From positions 23,267,001 to 23,331,000 of the forward strand of contig JAMPIT010000379.1 in the NCBI GenBank assembly GCA_026261815.1: a DNA stretch of 64,000 nt, read 5' to 3'. Of the stretch, positions 37,459 through 49,676 are shown one piece after another. Every line of letters starts with the position of its first letter. The stretch's first letter is position 1. The position numbers and the translations under genes are program-made. The notes beneath the pieces were generated by a model, which saw nothing but the letters and a program-made list of their open reading frames with translations, did no database searches and had not been told where the DNA came from. The stretch is from Monarcha castaneiventris obscurior. Taxonomy: Eukaryota; Chordata; Aves; Passeriformes; Monarchidae.

Positions 37459-40288
37459 CTAATTTCAGCAAAGAGGATGGATGGACATGTAATGACATTT
37501 TCCTTGTGAGCCCTTTCTGAAAGGTGGCATAAAACCCTTGCCCTTTGCTTTGAAAAAGAGGAGCAAATGAGTACCAGTGCACAGAAGCAGACATGATGAG
37601 GGAACTGACACCTTCTTTTAATGAGAGAAACATTAAAGGTTTAACTTAATTATCTCAGCAGAATCAAAGCTGAAAGAAGAAACAATTATTCTCTGTAAAG
37701 CTATCAAGACCAAACCTCAGGGAAGGAAAAGGACTTTTAGCTGTCACAGCAAGACATGGAAATAACCTGGCCATGAATAAATTTAGGCTGGAAAATAGGG
37801 GGGAAAGTAACCACCAGGAAGCAGGGTTGTCTCCTAGTAAAGGCAAGAAAAAACATATGCAATTTTAGGACAGCAGCTACTAAGAATGTGGAAGGGCCAC
37901 CTTGAACATCACCATCCTGTAGTACAAAAAAGAAAACATGAGTAGTCAAAAGGCATTTCTAGTTTACAGCTGGACATACAGAAGCCAAAGGGATACCAAA
38001 TTGCATTGCAGTTAAGTGAAACCACTTCTTCTCTCAATGGGAGAGACTGCTCTCAAAGCAGTGTGTTAATGCTGGGATTAAAAGGCCAGTCCCACACCAG
38101 AACAAGCAATTCCTTGGCTCTGGGGTTGTACGTGAAACTGTAATCATACCTATCTGGCCCTTTTTGGATCCATCTGCTCCTGCTCCTAAAAGCAAAGAAC
38201 AAAAAGAATGGCAAGAAGAGCAGCAAGCCCACAATAAGAAACTTCAGCCAACATTCAAATCCCCAGCTGAATCTGATTGCAATGGCAGAAGGTTGGTTAT
38301 AAATCCCCTGTGTTGGAAAAAAAATGCAGGACCTTAGAGAAAAGCTTACATATAATTTGGCTATGAATTATTGAACCTCCAGGTAGAAAATGATTGCAAT
38401 TTGAAGACAAAAAGATCCCTGGACATGAACACAATGGCATCCTGACATGCTTTGCTCTCCATGCCTGCCAAACCAGTAGCCTGCAGACTCGAAACCTTGC
38501 TTTGGGCATGTGTCTGTCTGTGAGGCACCCTCACCTCAACAGAGCAACTGGACCACTGCTTAGGGGCGTGCCATTTGAGCCATCCCCCCTGGCTGTGGCT
38601 GATGACAAGCTGTTGCACTTCTGATTAATTTCCAAAGTAAAAAACATTACAAGCTTTGTGCAAACCACAAGATGGCACAGATGTAGTAGCTATATAGAAC
38701 TGCATAAGGCAGCCCAGCATGAACAGATTAGAAATAAAATTAACATAGAGTATAATATCAATTTGGAGTTGAAGGGGAGTGAAAAATATCCTATTTTGTT
38801 GAAAAAACTCTAGTTTCTACTTGAAGGACAGTGTTCTTGAGCCTATAAACAACAACAATGCTGAAATTTTTATTTACAGTAAACAACTGCTTATATATTT
38901 GGAATGAAATAACTGAAAGAAGAAACTACATTTTGAACAAGGTAATCACTTTTTTCTGAGACCTAACAGAATCCTGTGATTTTAGATTATTTTCAGTCAA
39001 ATGGTACAATCATTATTGAATAGCTTTTTAGTGCATATTTTTTTAAGCTGGAAAAGTCTTTAATACCAACAAACTCTGTCTATCCTACAGACAATTCCAT
39101 TTGCAACCATTTTCAATTTTTGAATAGCAAAAGAGTTTGAGAACAATCCCTAATTAGATGTCAGATACCAATGACCTTTTGAAAATAGCCTTTTTATGAT
39201 CCAATCACAAGGCAATGAATGCACTCCATGATACAATAAAGTTAGTGATATGGATTTATAGGTTTCAGATTCACTGCTCTGAAAACATGTCATGAGGGAC
39301 TGGATGGTACAGCTATACTGTCTCCAGGATATTTGCCTTTATTATCCCTTAACTACTGAGGACATTATTTGAGGTAAAGAGAAGCAGACATATATCAAGA
39401 ACTATGCAGGGAGGAGGAATTTCATTATATCTCTGTTATGGATTTTTAAACAAAAATTATGAGATTTATATAATTCACCAGTGAGTTTTGCCATTTGTCT
39501 TGCAGCTGTTAACCATCTAGCAAAACAGACTGATACCATGATTAAGATTTCTAGGAATGTCTGCAATAAAAATATTTACTTTCTATCTATTTGTGTGCTG
39601 CATGTTTGTCAATAATTGTTGCAGATGTCAGGGATTTGGGGAGGCCCCTTAATGGCAGGTTAATCAAAATCTAAACATAAAGTTATCTAAATACTGATAT
39701 ATGTCCACCAGAAATATCTAGATCTAGTCATCTAATCCATATCCAAAAAATAACTTCATTATTCAGGTCTGTAGTAAATCAGAATTCCTGATTAACATTC
39801 AAATGAAAAACTGACCTTTCCAAATTTGTTACATTTCATCTTGGCAAACTGTTCTCTGACTTGGACAGTGAGGAGACTCACAGAACTGTATTTTTTAAAA
39901 ATGAGATCTGAAATTTTAATTAACAATTTTTTATTTGGGTTGACAGCCTTCCTTATGTAAGTAACTAGGAAATGCCTGTGACTGTTCTTGCTATGCCTGG
40001 GGAAATATTTATAAAGAATATCCTAGTAAGTAAGAATTTAAGTCACTGACATTCACTAATAGTCATGGATACAATTTTCGAAACAGCCTGAGGGATTTGA
40101 ATACATAATGTTCTTCCTCCTCTAATTCTTCCCATACTTCTCTAATTATCACCCACTGCAGTATAGTACCTGCTTTAGGACTCAATTCTTCAAACACAGA
40201 ATGCAACTTCAGGAAGCCTGTAATGATGGGGGGACTCATCCTTCAGATTAAAATCTTTCCCAGAGAAGGAATCCAGACTTAAGGGTTC

Positions 40289-40400
40289 TGTAGGAAGAAG
40301 AAGAAAAGGAAGAGGACAAGGAAATTGAAAAAGGAAAAGAAAAATGAAAATAAACTGAAAAAGAAATGGGAAAGGGAAAGGGAAAAAAGAGAGAAGAAAT
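40289..40400. repeat. Purine-rich low-complexity tract
   Basis: Almost all A and G on the plus strand, with gaagaa and gggaaa units and few interruptions. Confidence 0.75.
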
Positions 40401-40944
40401 GGTGATTCATTCCCACAGCTCTCACAGTAACTGAAATGAAAAGAGTAAACTTCTTATATCATACTGTTAGAGCCTGTACTCACACCAAGTAGCATTGCTC
40501 CAGAGCACAACAGGCTGGCACCAAAGAATACAATCATTTTTTGCTTATATTGATACAACTGAGCATAGAAACAAATCAAGAAAATGTATAAACTGTCTGT
40601 TTATTTTTTAAATTGAGGGTAGGGTAATAAAGAGTCTTTAAATTTTCTGAGAGGATTCATATCCCATGTTGAAAACTCCATCTTGCAATTCTTATTAATT
40701 TTAAAGTGATTTGTACAATCAGTCTCTGAAAGCTAAAACCTCTCACAGTGAAACACATAAAATGTCCCTGTTGTTTTATTACATCCTTTGATGATTGTGT
40801 TTTGGCTTTTGTATAGCATACACATCCTAAAATCTTGTTTTCAGTTCCCTGTTTGTGTTGCAGTGAGTGACCATATTCTGAAATCATATGCAAGTCTGTA
40901 GAATTTTGTTTTCCTGTCCCTATCTATATAGGTAAATTCACTGT

Positions 40945-41002
40945 AGCCTTCTCTTCTGCAGGCTGAACAGTCAGAGCTCTTTCAGCCTCTCCAGGCCAGC
41001 TG
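40945..41002 (-). mobile_element. CR1 fragment (antisense)
   Basis: 'ccttctcttctgcaggctgaacag...tctttcagcctctcc' is the complement of the CR1 'ggctgagagagctgg...ttcagcctggagaagagaagg' segment. It is short and directly abuts a CR1 piece of opposite orientation. Confidence 0.6.
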
Positions 41003-41130
41003 GAGGCCAGTCACTAAGTGGTGCAGCACAGGGACTGATACTGGGACCAGCACTGCATAACGTCCTCATTAATGACAAGGATGATGGGACAGGGTGCACT
41101 CAGCAGGTTTGCAGATAACTTGTGGATCCA
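41003..41130 (+). mobile_element. CR1 ORF2 fragment (sense)
   Basis: 'ggaggccagtcactaagtggtg...gggactgatactgggaccagcactg...aacgtcctcattaatgacaaggatgatgg...gcaggtttgcagataac' follows the CR1 reverse-transcriptase region that encodes the PQGSVLGP and ADD-type motifs. It is decayed and not open. Confidence 0.75.
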
Positions 41131-42592
41131 GGGGCTCCTAGGCATACCACTGCTACTAAATTATTTATTATATATATTACTAAATTATTCTGTAGGCATA
41201 TCTACAGAATATGGCCAGGAATTTAACCTGGTTGTCTTCGGGTTGGGCTAGCACTGGGGCATTGAACCAGCCCCCACAGGTCTGGCACCAGGATAACGGC
41301 ACCATTAGTGGGATATATTTGTCCAAATTACTTACTGCTAGTCTCAATCTCAAATCCTGTCTGTAAGTAGAAATTGCCTGGGAGTATTTCAGGTAGAATT
41401 TCTCCAAAGAAGCACAATGTTCAGAAGCAGGCCAAAACTTCAACATTCGTTTCCAGAAATTATTTCAGTTTCTCACACAGGGTTGGATAGAAATTTGGAT
41501 AGAAATTTCTCCAAAGCTATGCTCTGTTGGGATTAAGGCTTTTGGTTCTGTCAATTAGTAGAAGTGATTCTTGATTTCAAGTAGACATCTACTAATTCTT
41601 ACATTAAATATTGAACCGTTAGTTGTATTAATTATTGTTAAAATCAGTAACAGATAAAATCACACCTCTCCCTCCTTTTTTTTACATTCACTTTCATTAT
41701 TCTCCTTAGCCTAGGACTGAACGTGAGAACAGCTGGAGAGCAGACAGTGCTTGGCACTGAATTCTCTGGCAATATAACATTGCTAGAGACTTTTTTTAAA
41801 TAGATGGTGCCACATTTGCTCTTTCTGCAGGAATTCAGTTCCCCACAAAGATCCACAGAATGCAAAACAGAGTCTCATCTACAGTTGTAGCTATATGATA
41901 AAAACATCAGTCAAAAAGGCCTTGAAGAGCCCTTGGCTTTCCTTGAGGTGAGAAGTACCAGGAGATGTTCCACTAGGCTGTGAGCATTGCCCGACTGGGG
42001 AGGGGATTTTGTCTGCAGATTCTGAGCTGTCAGCAAGGCTGCCAGAGATGAAATCACTGAATTGGTATAATCCAGGAGGTCATTTCAGACAGCAGAATTT
42101 CAACAACTGCCAGGGATTTTCAAACTGAAAAGCAAAGAAAAGAGCTGGAATAATCCCATGAGGTACTGTTTCATGGGAGATATATATCTGAGAATCAACC
42201 TGGGAAAGGTGGAGAGAAAATTCTTCATTTCACAAAAACACTGGAATAATACAATTTTTCTTTCAAAAAAATTCTCAAATCCAGCTACAGAAATGAGTTT
42301 GAGATACTCTTCTCAGTTCCATGATCTTTTCATTGGATTCATGTAATTAAATCCCAGATGAATAGGAAGGACAATGGCCTACACCTCAAAAAATATTCGG
42401 CCACCTAACACAGAGCTCAGGCACTGAAGCTTTGCTGAAGTCAAACCCCTGATGCCATATCACAGGTCTCAGACACTGTCCCAGATTGTACTGTGTATTA
42501 TATGTGTCTGTGTGCTCATTTCTGCCCCAGGTGTGAGGCACAAGGCCTTTGGCCTTTTTCTTAGTGGCAGTCACAGTAACAAAATATGTTAA

Positions 42593-43227
42593 TGTCTTGG
42601 GGTGACCCTATCATGTGTATCCCCTATCATGTCTCTATGCAAAAAAAACTAATTTTGTACCTTTTCTGTGCCTTTAAACTGAGCTTGAGAGGGGAGCGGA
42701 AAAAAAAAAGCCAAACAAACAAACTTTTCAAAGCAGTTCCCAAGGACAGAGAGATAGAGACTCCTCTGTGTTCTTCCCGGCTGCGGTAGCATGGAGGGAG
42801 CACCCTGCCTGTTTCTTCAGCCAGATCTTCGGGGTTTTTTTTCCCTTTTTCTCTGGCGTGTTTCCTGGGACTTTGGTTTTTTCTTTTTTTCCTCTCCTGG
42901 ACTGTCAACAACATCAGAACACATCAGCAGAACTTTTCTTCAGGCCCAGAGGTGGCCTAAAGCCACCCCCCACGCCAGCTCCGAGAAGGAGGGACCACAC
43001 CTATGAGAGGACTCTTAATTTCTTCCCAGGTTTTCTCTCTATAGTGAGAGGCTTTACTATTTAGCATTATTATCCTCTTCCTGTGTATTTGTCAATAAAT
43101 AGGTTTTGTCTCTTTCACTTTCCTTCGAGGAAAGTTTTTTTTTCCCGAACCTGGTGGGGGGTAAGGGTGGTTGTAACCTGGTTTTCTCCCAGAGGACATA
43201 TTGATAGATTTTGGCCAAACCAGCACA
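42593..43227 (+). mobile_element. Endogenous retrovirus LTR (second family)
   Basis: A 635-bp element starting TGTCTTGGGGTGACCC and ending CCAAACCAGCACA. AATAAA lies at 43094-43099, followed by a G/T-rich U5. Flanks are GTTAA (42588-42592) and GTTAC (43228-43232), a 5-bp duplication with one mismatch. The sequence order (tgcctttaaactgagc; gtggcctaaagccacc; gaggaaagttttttttcccgaac) matches a common avian LTR family by recall. No gag, pol or env similarity was seen on either side, so it is probably a solo LTR. Confidence 0.8.
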
Positions 43228-43623
43228 GTTACGTATGGTTGCCATTGGCAGAAGGGCACATAGGCATGGAAGAAAATGTAGTTATTTACACACTCCAACA
43301 AGCCCCAAGCCTTTGAATAAATTAACCAGACTCCTAAAAGTACTCTGTGGTCAATAGCTCTTTCTGAGCCCTTATAGACCAGGACCCTTAAGACTGGAAT
43401 TAACTCTTTGGGGAGCCTCACTCCCATCTTCAGCTGTGTGGGAAACTGTTCTCCCAGGTTTGATAAACAATTAGTGACTAAAGGTTTGCAATACAAATAA
43501 CCTCATCATTCCCTCCTCTTAGGGGGAATGGAGCAGGGGTGTATGGACTGCTCAGGACCATTGCTTGTATCTGAGCCTCACAGGTACTGTGAACTGAAAC
43601 TCTTTGGGTTTGGATTAAATATA
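43228..43623. other. Spacer between two LTRs
   Basis: About 400 bp between two LTRs of opposite orientation. No retroviral gene similarity is visible and the open frames are short. Its origin is unassigned. Confidence 0.4.
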
Positions 43624-44052
43624 TGTCATGGTTTAGGAACGGTACTTCCCAATTCAGTGTCCACTCCCAGACTCTCCAAAACCCCACACATGCTCCCCTT
43701 TCCCCTTCCCAATTCAGTGGGATGACATTGAGAATTGGAGGCACAAAAGGCAAAGATCATGGGTTAAGATAAGAACAAGTTACTGGAAAGAGAAATAAGA
43801 AAAATGAACAGTAATAGCAACAATACTAATGACAGAGGGTATAAGAAAAGAAATTATTCACATGGGGAAAAAAAAAACCCCAATAATAGAAAACACCGTT
43901 TTCTTGGAAGGAGTCCCTTCTCCCTGTATGAGTGTCCCTTTCCCCTGCCCACAGCAATGACATGAGGTGGTTTAGAATAACTTCCATGCCCTAGCCATGT
44001 CTCCTCCCAGCTACTGCAAAAAATTAACCCTGTCCTGACCAGAACAAGGACA
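43624..44052 (-). mobile_element. Endogenous retrovirus LTR (antisense, third family)
   Basis: Read on the minus strand it begins TGTCCTTGTTCTGG, continues with a 'gttaattttttgcagtagctgg' block and a 'gacatggctagggcatgg' block typical of avian LTRs, and ends CCTAAACCATGACA. It is about 429 bp with TG/CA ends. No clear target duplication flanks it, and I saw no canonical poly(A) signal in it, so it may be a truncated or rearranged copy. Confidence 0.65.
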
Positions 44053-47000
44053 TTATGAAATCATTTTAGCTGCAGAAAATCAATGGCAGTTTTCTTCTAC
44101 CTTTTTTTCTAGGAATGTTGCAAATACAAAGAATAAAAGTAGAAATTTTTCACTTTGCTTTCTCATTGTTTTGCTTCTGACCCTTATGCTTTGATCTTTC
44201 CCTTTATTTTTTTTCTTAGATCTTATAAGTAGATATCTGCCTTATCCATCCAGTCTCACAGCAGGCTTTTTCTCAACATGAGCCATAGTCTCTGCTGGGT
44301 GCCCCTTTACACTGCCTCCTCCCCCTCAGCCAGGGGGTGCAAACCCAGCCTCATAAAGCATCTGGCTGCCTCCACAAATGGCCGATTGTTTTGAGTCATT
44401 AACCACTAACATTTCAGCCTCTCACAACAGCTTTACATTTCCTAGTGATTTAGGAATGAGGTCCAATACATGCAGACTGCATTCAGGCTCACCTGCTCAT
44501 ATTCATCCCTGTTGTCTACACTGGCTTGCCATTGAACTGCCCTGTGGCTCCAGTACAGTCTGGTTTTCCTTTCCACCACCAAGTGGGTATGGGACCAGAG
44601 GGAAAGGAGGAGGGCAGGAAAGGCATGGGAGCAGACTCAGGCCTTGTCCCAGGAGGGATCACAGTGAGGGTAAGTGAACTCCCAGAGCTGGGAACCTTGA
44701 GGTGATTTTCATCTGATGCACTATACATAGCCACAGACGCTGGTACAGGTGGCTGGCCTAATGGTTTTCCAGGAACACCAACACTCCTTTTGGGATTTTT
44801 ACATCTACCCTTGCTGTCACTGGCACAGTTACCATATGGTTATAGAGGAGGGCTCACTTTTTCATCGTCAGAGTCCAATTCCTAGAAACACAGAGCTGTA
44901 AAGATACTGGGTCTTCACCTGGGTCAGATTAGTCCATGTGTGAGACACAAAGTGATGGGAAAATAAAGGTGGCCTCTTGCTTCCTCTGTTACTGCTCATA
45001 TAACAAACCATGGCCACAATCATACTAAATCTGAATTTTCTCTGCTTTTGCGTTATGACCAAGAAAAGTTATGAGGGAGCTACTACAGGGGCAGCATTTG
45101 AATGCCCAGATCAGAGGCTGGTTTGGTGTTGGCCTGCAGAGCACCAGACCAGATGCTCAAACCATGACAAAACAACGGGTGTTGAAAGCTGAAGGGGGAC
45201 TGTATAATGCTAACTCAGCCCTTTGGATACCTACCAGTCAGCTCCTGCAGTGAAAAAAAAGACCATAAAGCAGATGCATTCCCTTAGCCAAGTGCAGATA
45301 GTACTGCTCTGCTGCTGGAAGGGTTATGTTTTGGCATAAGCATTACATAGTGTTTTTCCTGTCAGTTAGAGGCCACACACAGAGTGTGGAATCATGGAGT
45401 GGTTTCATAACTCGGTTAGACAGCTTGCATTTCCTTGGTAAAAAGGAAGTTTTGTTCTTTATCTATCTCAGCATCGATGGCTCTTGCTGCACATCACAGT
45501 CCATTGCACAGTAAGTGGAAGGTAGCTCTTGCTGCCAGCTTTCATTTGTTTGTTTTTCCCAGATCAAAGGGCAAAATCATTACACACTGGCGGACCACTT
45601 CATTTCACATGAGCCAAGATGCTGTAAAGCAGCTGATTTCTAAATAAAGGTTTAAAGATTTGACACACGGCAGGAAAAATGCAGGCTCTTTTAGGTTTTA
45701 TCCTCAGACCCACATGGAACAACTTTTATTTCTTGTGACAGACGGTGAGCAGCCCAGGTCTGTGGCTGCAGAGGGGAGCATGTCACTGAGTGTGACCTTT
45801 GCTCACCTCACCCAGGCAGGTCACAAAGCCATCATCCTCTCATTGAGGCAGAACCTGTACTCCCACATCACAGGGCACCACACAGCTGCATTCCCCTCTC
45901 CTCACATCTTCTTGCTCAGACACAGAGGGACACCATTGAATGAATATGGAACCTAGTGAGATTCAGAGCTCTGGTCCTGCTTGTGGCATTAAAACTCAGA
46001 TATTTCTTCAGGTAATATTAAACTGTCATAAAAATTATCATCAGTAAGTTTCACATATACTCTACTCACATCTTGCTCATATAATAAAAGTTCTATGAGA
46101 CATTTTTGGTTCTTATGTTTAATTTTTACCCTAAAAATAACAAGGTGACACAATTTTTTTTCTTACAATTTTGAAGGAAGATTTCTCTAGCCAAACAAAA
46201 TGTTCTAGTGAATGTTAAGGTTCATCAAAAGGGAAAGGTGCAGGTTCTTCATCAAAAGTCTTTTTATTCCAAGATAGAAATTAGTCAAAAAACTTCAATA
46301 TGTAAATTATTCATGTTGTTGTTATAAAAGTTAACAAAAATAAGCCCCTCTATAGTCTAAAGAATCTTTTTCTTATTTCCACTCACCCTCCTGGCTCTTG
46401 AGACAACCTTTGGAATTTTTTCTTCTTTGTCTCTCTGTAAAAAAATATATTCCCATACTTCCATCATAAAAATCAGATTAAATAAAAGCCTTTCAGTATT
46501 ATTAAAAAGCAAAAATAGCCTGAGATGATCTTTCCATCTCTTTTACAAGCCATCTTTATGAATTGAGATAAAAATTGCTCACCCTGTGAAATGCCTTGTC
46601 TTTCCAATTGGGCAATTCTCTCTCTCCTCTCTCAGGCTTCCCTCTGAAATGTGGAAAGGAAGGTAAGAGAAGCAGGAGCTCCCAAGTCGCACCACGTCTG
46701 AGGCTTTTCATCCATGAAGGCGTTTTAAAACAAAAACTTCACTGTAATATTTGTTGAGAAGCACAGTGATAGGTTTGAAAACAGGATCTTTGGTCAAGAT
46801 TCCTTCTCTTTATCAATAGTCTTATATCTTCTCATTCTGCTTTGGAAGGCACAGTAAGCGTTGAGCAAGCTGTATGCCTTGTTTTTCACAAACAGCTTCT
46901 TAGTAAATCACTTAACCTCTGCTTCCCCCTCATTCAATAGTATCATACACAGTAGCCAATAAATGTAGTATATAATATATTACATATATATTATATATGT

Positions 47001-47200
47001 AATATATAATGTATATAGTAATATATACATTATATATGTAATATATATAATAACATATATTGTAATATATTATGTATAATTGCAATGCCACCTGTTTGCA
47101 GCGTGTGGAGAGAGCACAAAGCAAAAGCCCCTGTCACACCCATGAAATAACTTCTTGGCACGGGTCTGAAATAACATGGAGGGGATTCCCCCAGAACAGT
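44053..47200. other. Intergenic upstream of NECAB1
   Basis: No gene recognised. The part at 44.3-45.3 kb is slightly richer in GC and could be eroded proviral sequence from the neighbouring LTRs, but no motif supports that. It ends in a strongly AT-rich palindromic block (46960-47082). Confidence 0.45.
46960..47082. repeat. AT-rich palindromic block
   Basis: About 120 bp of nearly pure A/T made of overlapping (TA)n palindromes. One inverted repeat with 11-nt arms and a single central base lies at 46980-47002. It sits directly before the NECAB1 CpG island. Confidence 0.9.
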
Positions 47201-47668
47201 TTCCCCTCTCCCTCACCCCAAAACCCTCTTCCTCTCCTGCCCTCGCCCCGCCGAGCCCTGTCCTGCCCCATCCCTCAGCTCCCCGCTCGCTCCCTTGCAG
47301 GAGCACCAGCGCTGCCCGTGATTTTCGGCCGGGCCACTCGGAGGGATGGATTAAATTGGAGCACCGTGTCCCAAGCCCGAGCGCTTTCGCAGACCGCGGT
47401 GTGGGAGCCCAGAGCCGCCCCTCGGCACTGCCGAGCCTTCACCTGCGGTCTGGGCTCTTTCTCGAGAAACACCTCCCCAGGCGTGTCCGTGCTGAAGGGC
47501 AGGGCAGCCACAGCACGGTGCGAACGTGGCCGGGCAGGCTGCGAGAGCCGGGTTTCCTTGGCAGTGAGAAGGCGAGCGGCGCCCCGGGCAGGCTTTAGGA
47601 TGCAGCAGGGTGCGCGCCCCTCCCGCCCCGCGCAGGGAGCAGCACCAGCAGCCGCGGCCGCCCGGCCC

Positions 47669-47697
47669 CTGCCCTGCCCTGCCCTGCCCTGCCCTGC
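47669..47697. repeat. (GCCCT)n pentamer repeat
   Basis: About six tandem pentamers in the CpG island, likely promoter or 5' UTR sequence of NECAB1. Confidence 0.9.
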
Positions 47698-47789
47698 CTG
47701 GGGCGGCTTCCCGGGAGGGGCGGCTCGGCTCGGCTCCGGCAGGAACGGCGGCCCCGGGCAGGAGCTGCGGGCCGCGGCTCGGCGGGAGG

Positions 47790-47838
47790 ATGACGGCGGA
47801 ACGGGGAGCGGGGAGCGGGGCTGCGCATCTTGCGCGAT
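47790..47838 (+). CDS. NECAB1: Candidate NECAB1 exon 1 coding part (frame uncertain)
   Basis: An ATG at 47790 in fair context (A at -3) opens 16 codons (MTAERGAGSGAAHLAR) plus one base before the donor GTGAGT at 47839. Exon 2 must be entered in phase 0, but this ATG leaves phase 1. The phase-0 frame reads GLRILRD, which resembles the GMSIFLD I recall before ILRR in mammalian NECAB1, but it has TGA at 47791-47793 and no ATG after it. So the exon is probable, but its translation is unresolved: a base error, a non-AUG start, or a different first coding exon. The N-terminus is the least conserved part of NECAB proteins. Confidence 0.35.
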
Positions 47839-49676
47839 GTGAGTACGCGGCACCCCGGCACGGAGCCCAGCCTTCCGCACGGGGCACCTGCGAGCGTCTG
47901 GGGAGGGGCACCTGCTTTGTTATGTTTTGCCTTTTTCGCTTGCCTTTTTTCCTCTCCATCCTTTTTTCCCCCTTTTATTTCCTCTTTTCTTCTTTTATTT
48001 ATTTTTTCTTGAGCTGTTATCTCCTCCTTCGGTGGGAGGGGGTGAAGCCCAGTGAGACTGTGGATCTTTCCCCTTTTCCCCTTCCCTTATCCCTTCCTTT
48101 TCCCCTTTCCCTTTCCTTTTCCCCTTTTCCCCTTTCCTTTCCCCTTCCCCTTTTGCTTCTAATAGTTGCTTGTTTGAGGGGAGCAGGTTAGTGTTTGGGG
48201 ATGGCTAGGAGAGGTTCTGGGTGGAAACAGTCGCCTTTCCAAATAAGTTGCTTCAAATTGTATCGTTTTAATTGGGGGGGGGGGGAGGGAGGAGTGCGGC
48301 TTTTCACTGGAGCTTCTCACCCTATAAAAGTTGTTTGGTATTTTTTGTTTTCACAAACCATGCAGGCTCTTCCCATCCCATTAGACCCTGATGAATTTGA
48401 GGTGCCCAAGGTCAATGTTGCAGAGAAATCTGAGCCCCTCCTCCCTGGTCTTCTGTCAAAGTGTCTAAAGGATGTTAATATTTCCTTAAGGTTTGGGGGG
48501 TGGTGGTGGTGTAATTAATTAAAACAAAGTAATACAAACTTTAAATAATCATTATAAAAATAATAAATACATAAGATAATTTAAAAACAAAATTTTAAAA
48601 CTACTCATGCAGAAACTTTTCCCCTCTTGACCCATATTTATGGGACATTTCTATTTGATTGAAACTCCACTGCTACATCCCTTCAAAAGTCCAATCCTTA
48701 TAGTGAAAATTTGGTGTATGATTTGTTTAAATAGGGAGGGGAATTGCCATCTTGTTAAGTATATTTCATACTTCCTGTGCTGTAAACTTGGTCCAATGCA
48801 AGGTTCTGCTTAGAGACCATCTGTGAAGTCCTGGATGTGGGTCACAACTCTGTTGGTTCCCTGCCAACCCCACCCTACAGAAAACAGTCATGGAGGTGCT
48901 CCAACAGAGCTTGGCACTTGGACCCACCTTGTCTGGTTTCACTTCTAGGAGCACAGCAGTTGTGGCATGTGCTGGAGAAGCTGATTAAATGCTACTAACA
49001 CTTTAATAAACCAGAGAAGGTTTCCATTGCTGTCAGCTCTCAAAAATATATGTGTCCATTTTGAAACTCTTTACTGGACATTCACAGCAGCAATAGAAAC
49101 TGAATTTGGAAGATTTGCTTTCTTCTCTTTCCTACACTTGTTGCAGCATTGCCTGGATGACTCGCTATTGCATTTCAGGCTGAAGTAGCTTGTGACACCG
49201 AGTCCGATCCCTTCACACCACCCAGCTCCTCTCCTGACTTATCCTTTGCTTCCTCCACCCACACAGCCCATGAGTCTTTCTCACCATCTCAGATGCTCAG
49301 CACATCCTTCCAGCCATCACTCTTGCTCTGCTTCTTTAGGCCACTTCTCTCAACCCTGAATCTGTAGTAGCCATGAAGTCTCAGGCTTTGGGCCTGAACA
49401 TCATCCTTATAATCCATTAAAAAAACTAGAAAATAAAGCTGGTTCTTGTTATGGTCTTGGGTTTTAGTGCACACAGTAAAGGAGGAAATAAAAAAAGCAA
49501 TACTCTGAGGGAAGGATGGAGACACATTAAGAACTTTAAAATTTTATGCATCTTTGCAAAAATGTGATGTAGAGCTCCAACTATAAATGTGCACTAAAAA
49601 GAGCATTGTTTGTTTTAAACCTATACAAGAAAAAATAAAAATTGACTATGTTCTCTCTGTCTCTCTTTTTGTTTAG
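47839..49676 (+). other. NECAB1: NECAB1 intron 1
   Basis: It runs from the candidate GTGAGT donor to the tttgtttag acceptor. It begins with a long pyrimidine-rich tract (about 47925-48150) and has a run of about 13 G near 48274. The open frame at 48195-48518 (plus) shows no similarity. No further exon with a phase-0 exit was recognised. Confidence 0.6.
47925..48152. repeat. Pyrimidine-rich tract
   Basis: T- and C-rich (ccccttttcc-type units, especially 48069-48152), about 90 bp past the candidate exon 1 donor of NECAB1. Confidence 0.85.

Larger units (their letters stand above)
37459..42587. other. Intergenic, CR1 scraps only
   Basis: AT-rich sequence with no gene recognised. It includes a purine-rich stretch at about 40289-40400 (gaa/ggaaa units) and CR1 pieces at about 40945-41130. 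Confidence 0.5.
47220..47910. promoter_or_regulatory. NECAB1: CpG island, probable NECAB1 promoter
   Basis: Dense in CG and GC, with sharp AT-rich borders, about 1.8 kb upstream of the first certain NECAB1 coding exon. It contains a GCCCT pentamer repeat (47669-47697) and a strong donor-like GTGAGT at 47839. The position and orientation fit the NECAB1 promoter and first exon. The transcription start is unknown. Confidence 0.7.

Noticed and set aside
47072..47959. Several 140-256 codon open frames over the NECAB1 CpG island
   Set aside because: GC-rich frames on both strands without family similarity. None ends in the NECAB1 peptide before ILRR.
48360..48490. Possible NECAB1 exon 1 in intron 1 (a frame reading SKG then FL near the end)
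   Set aside because: That frame contains a TAA between the matching residues, and the other frame lacks the conserved residues. The resemblance is chance.
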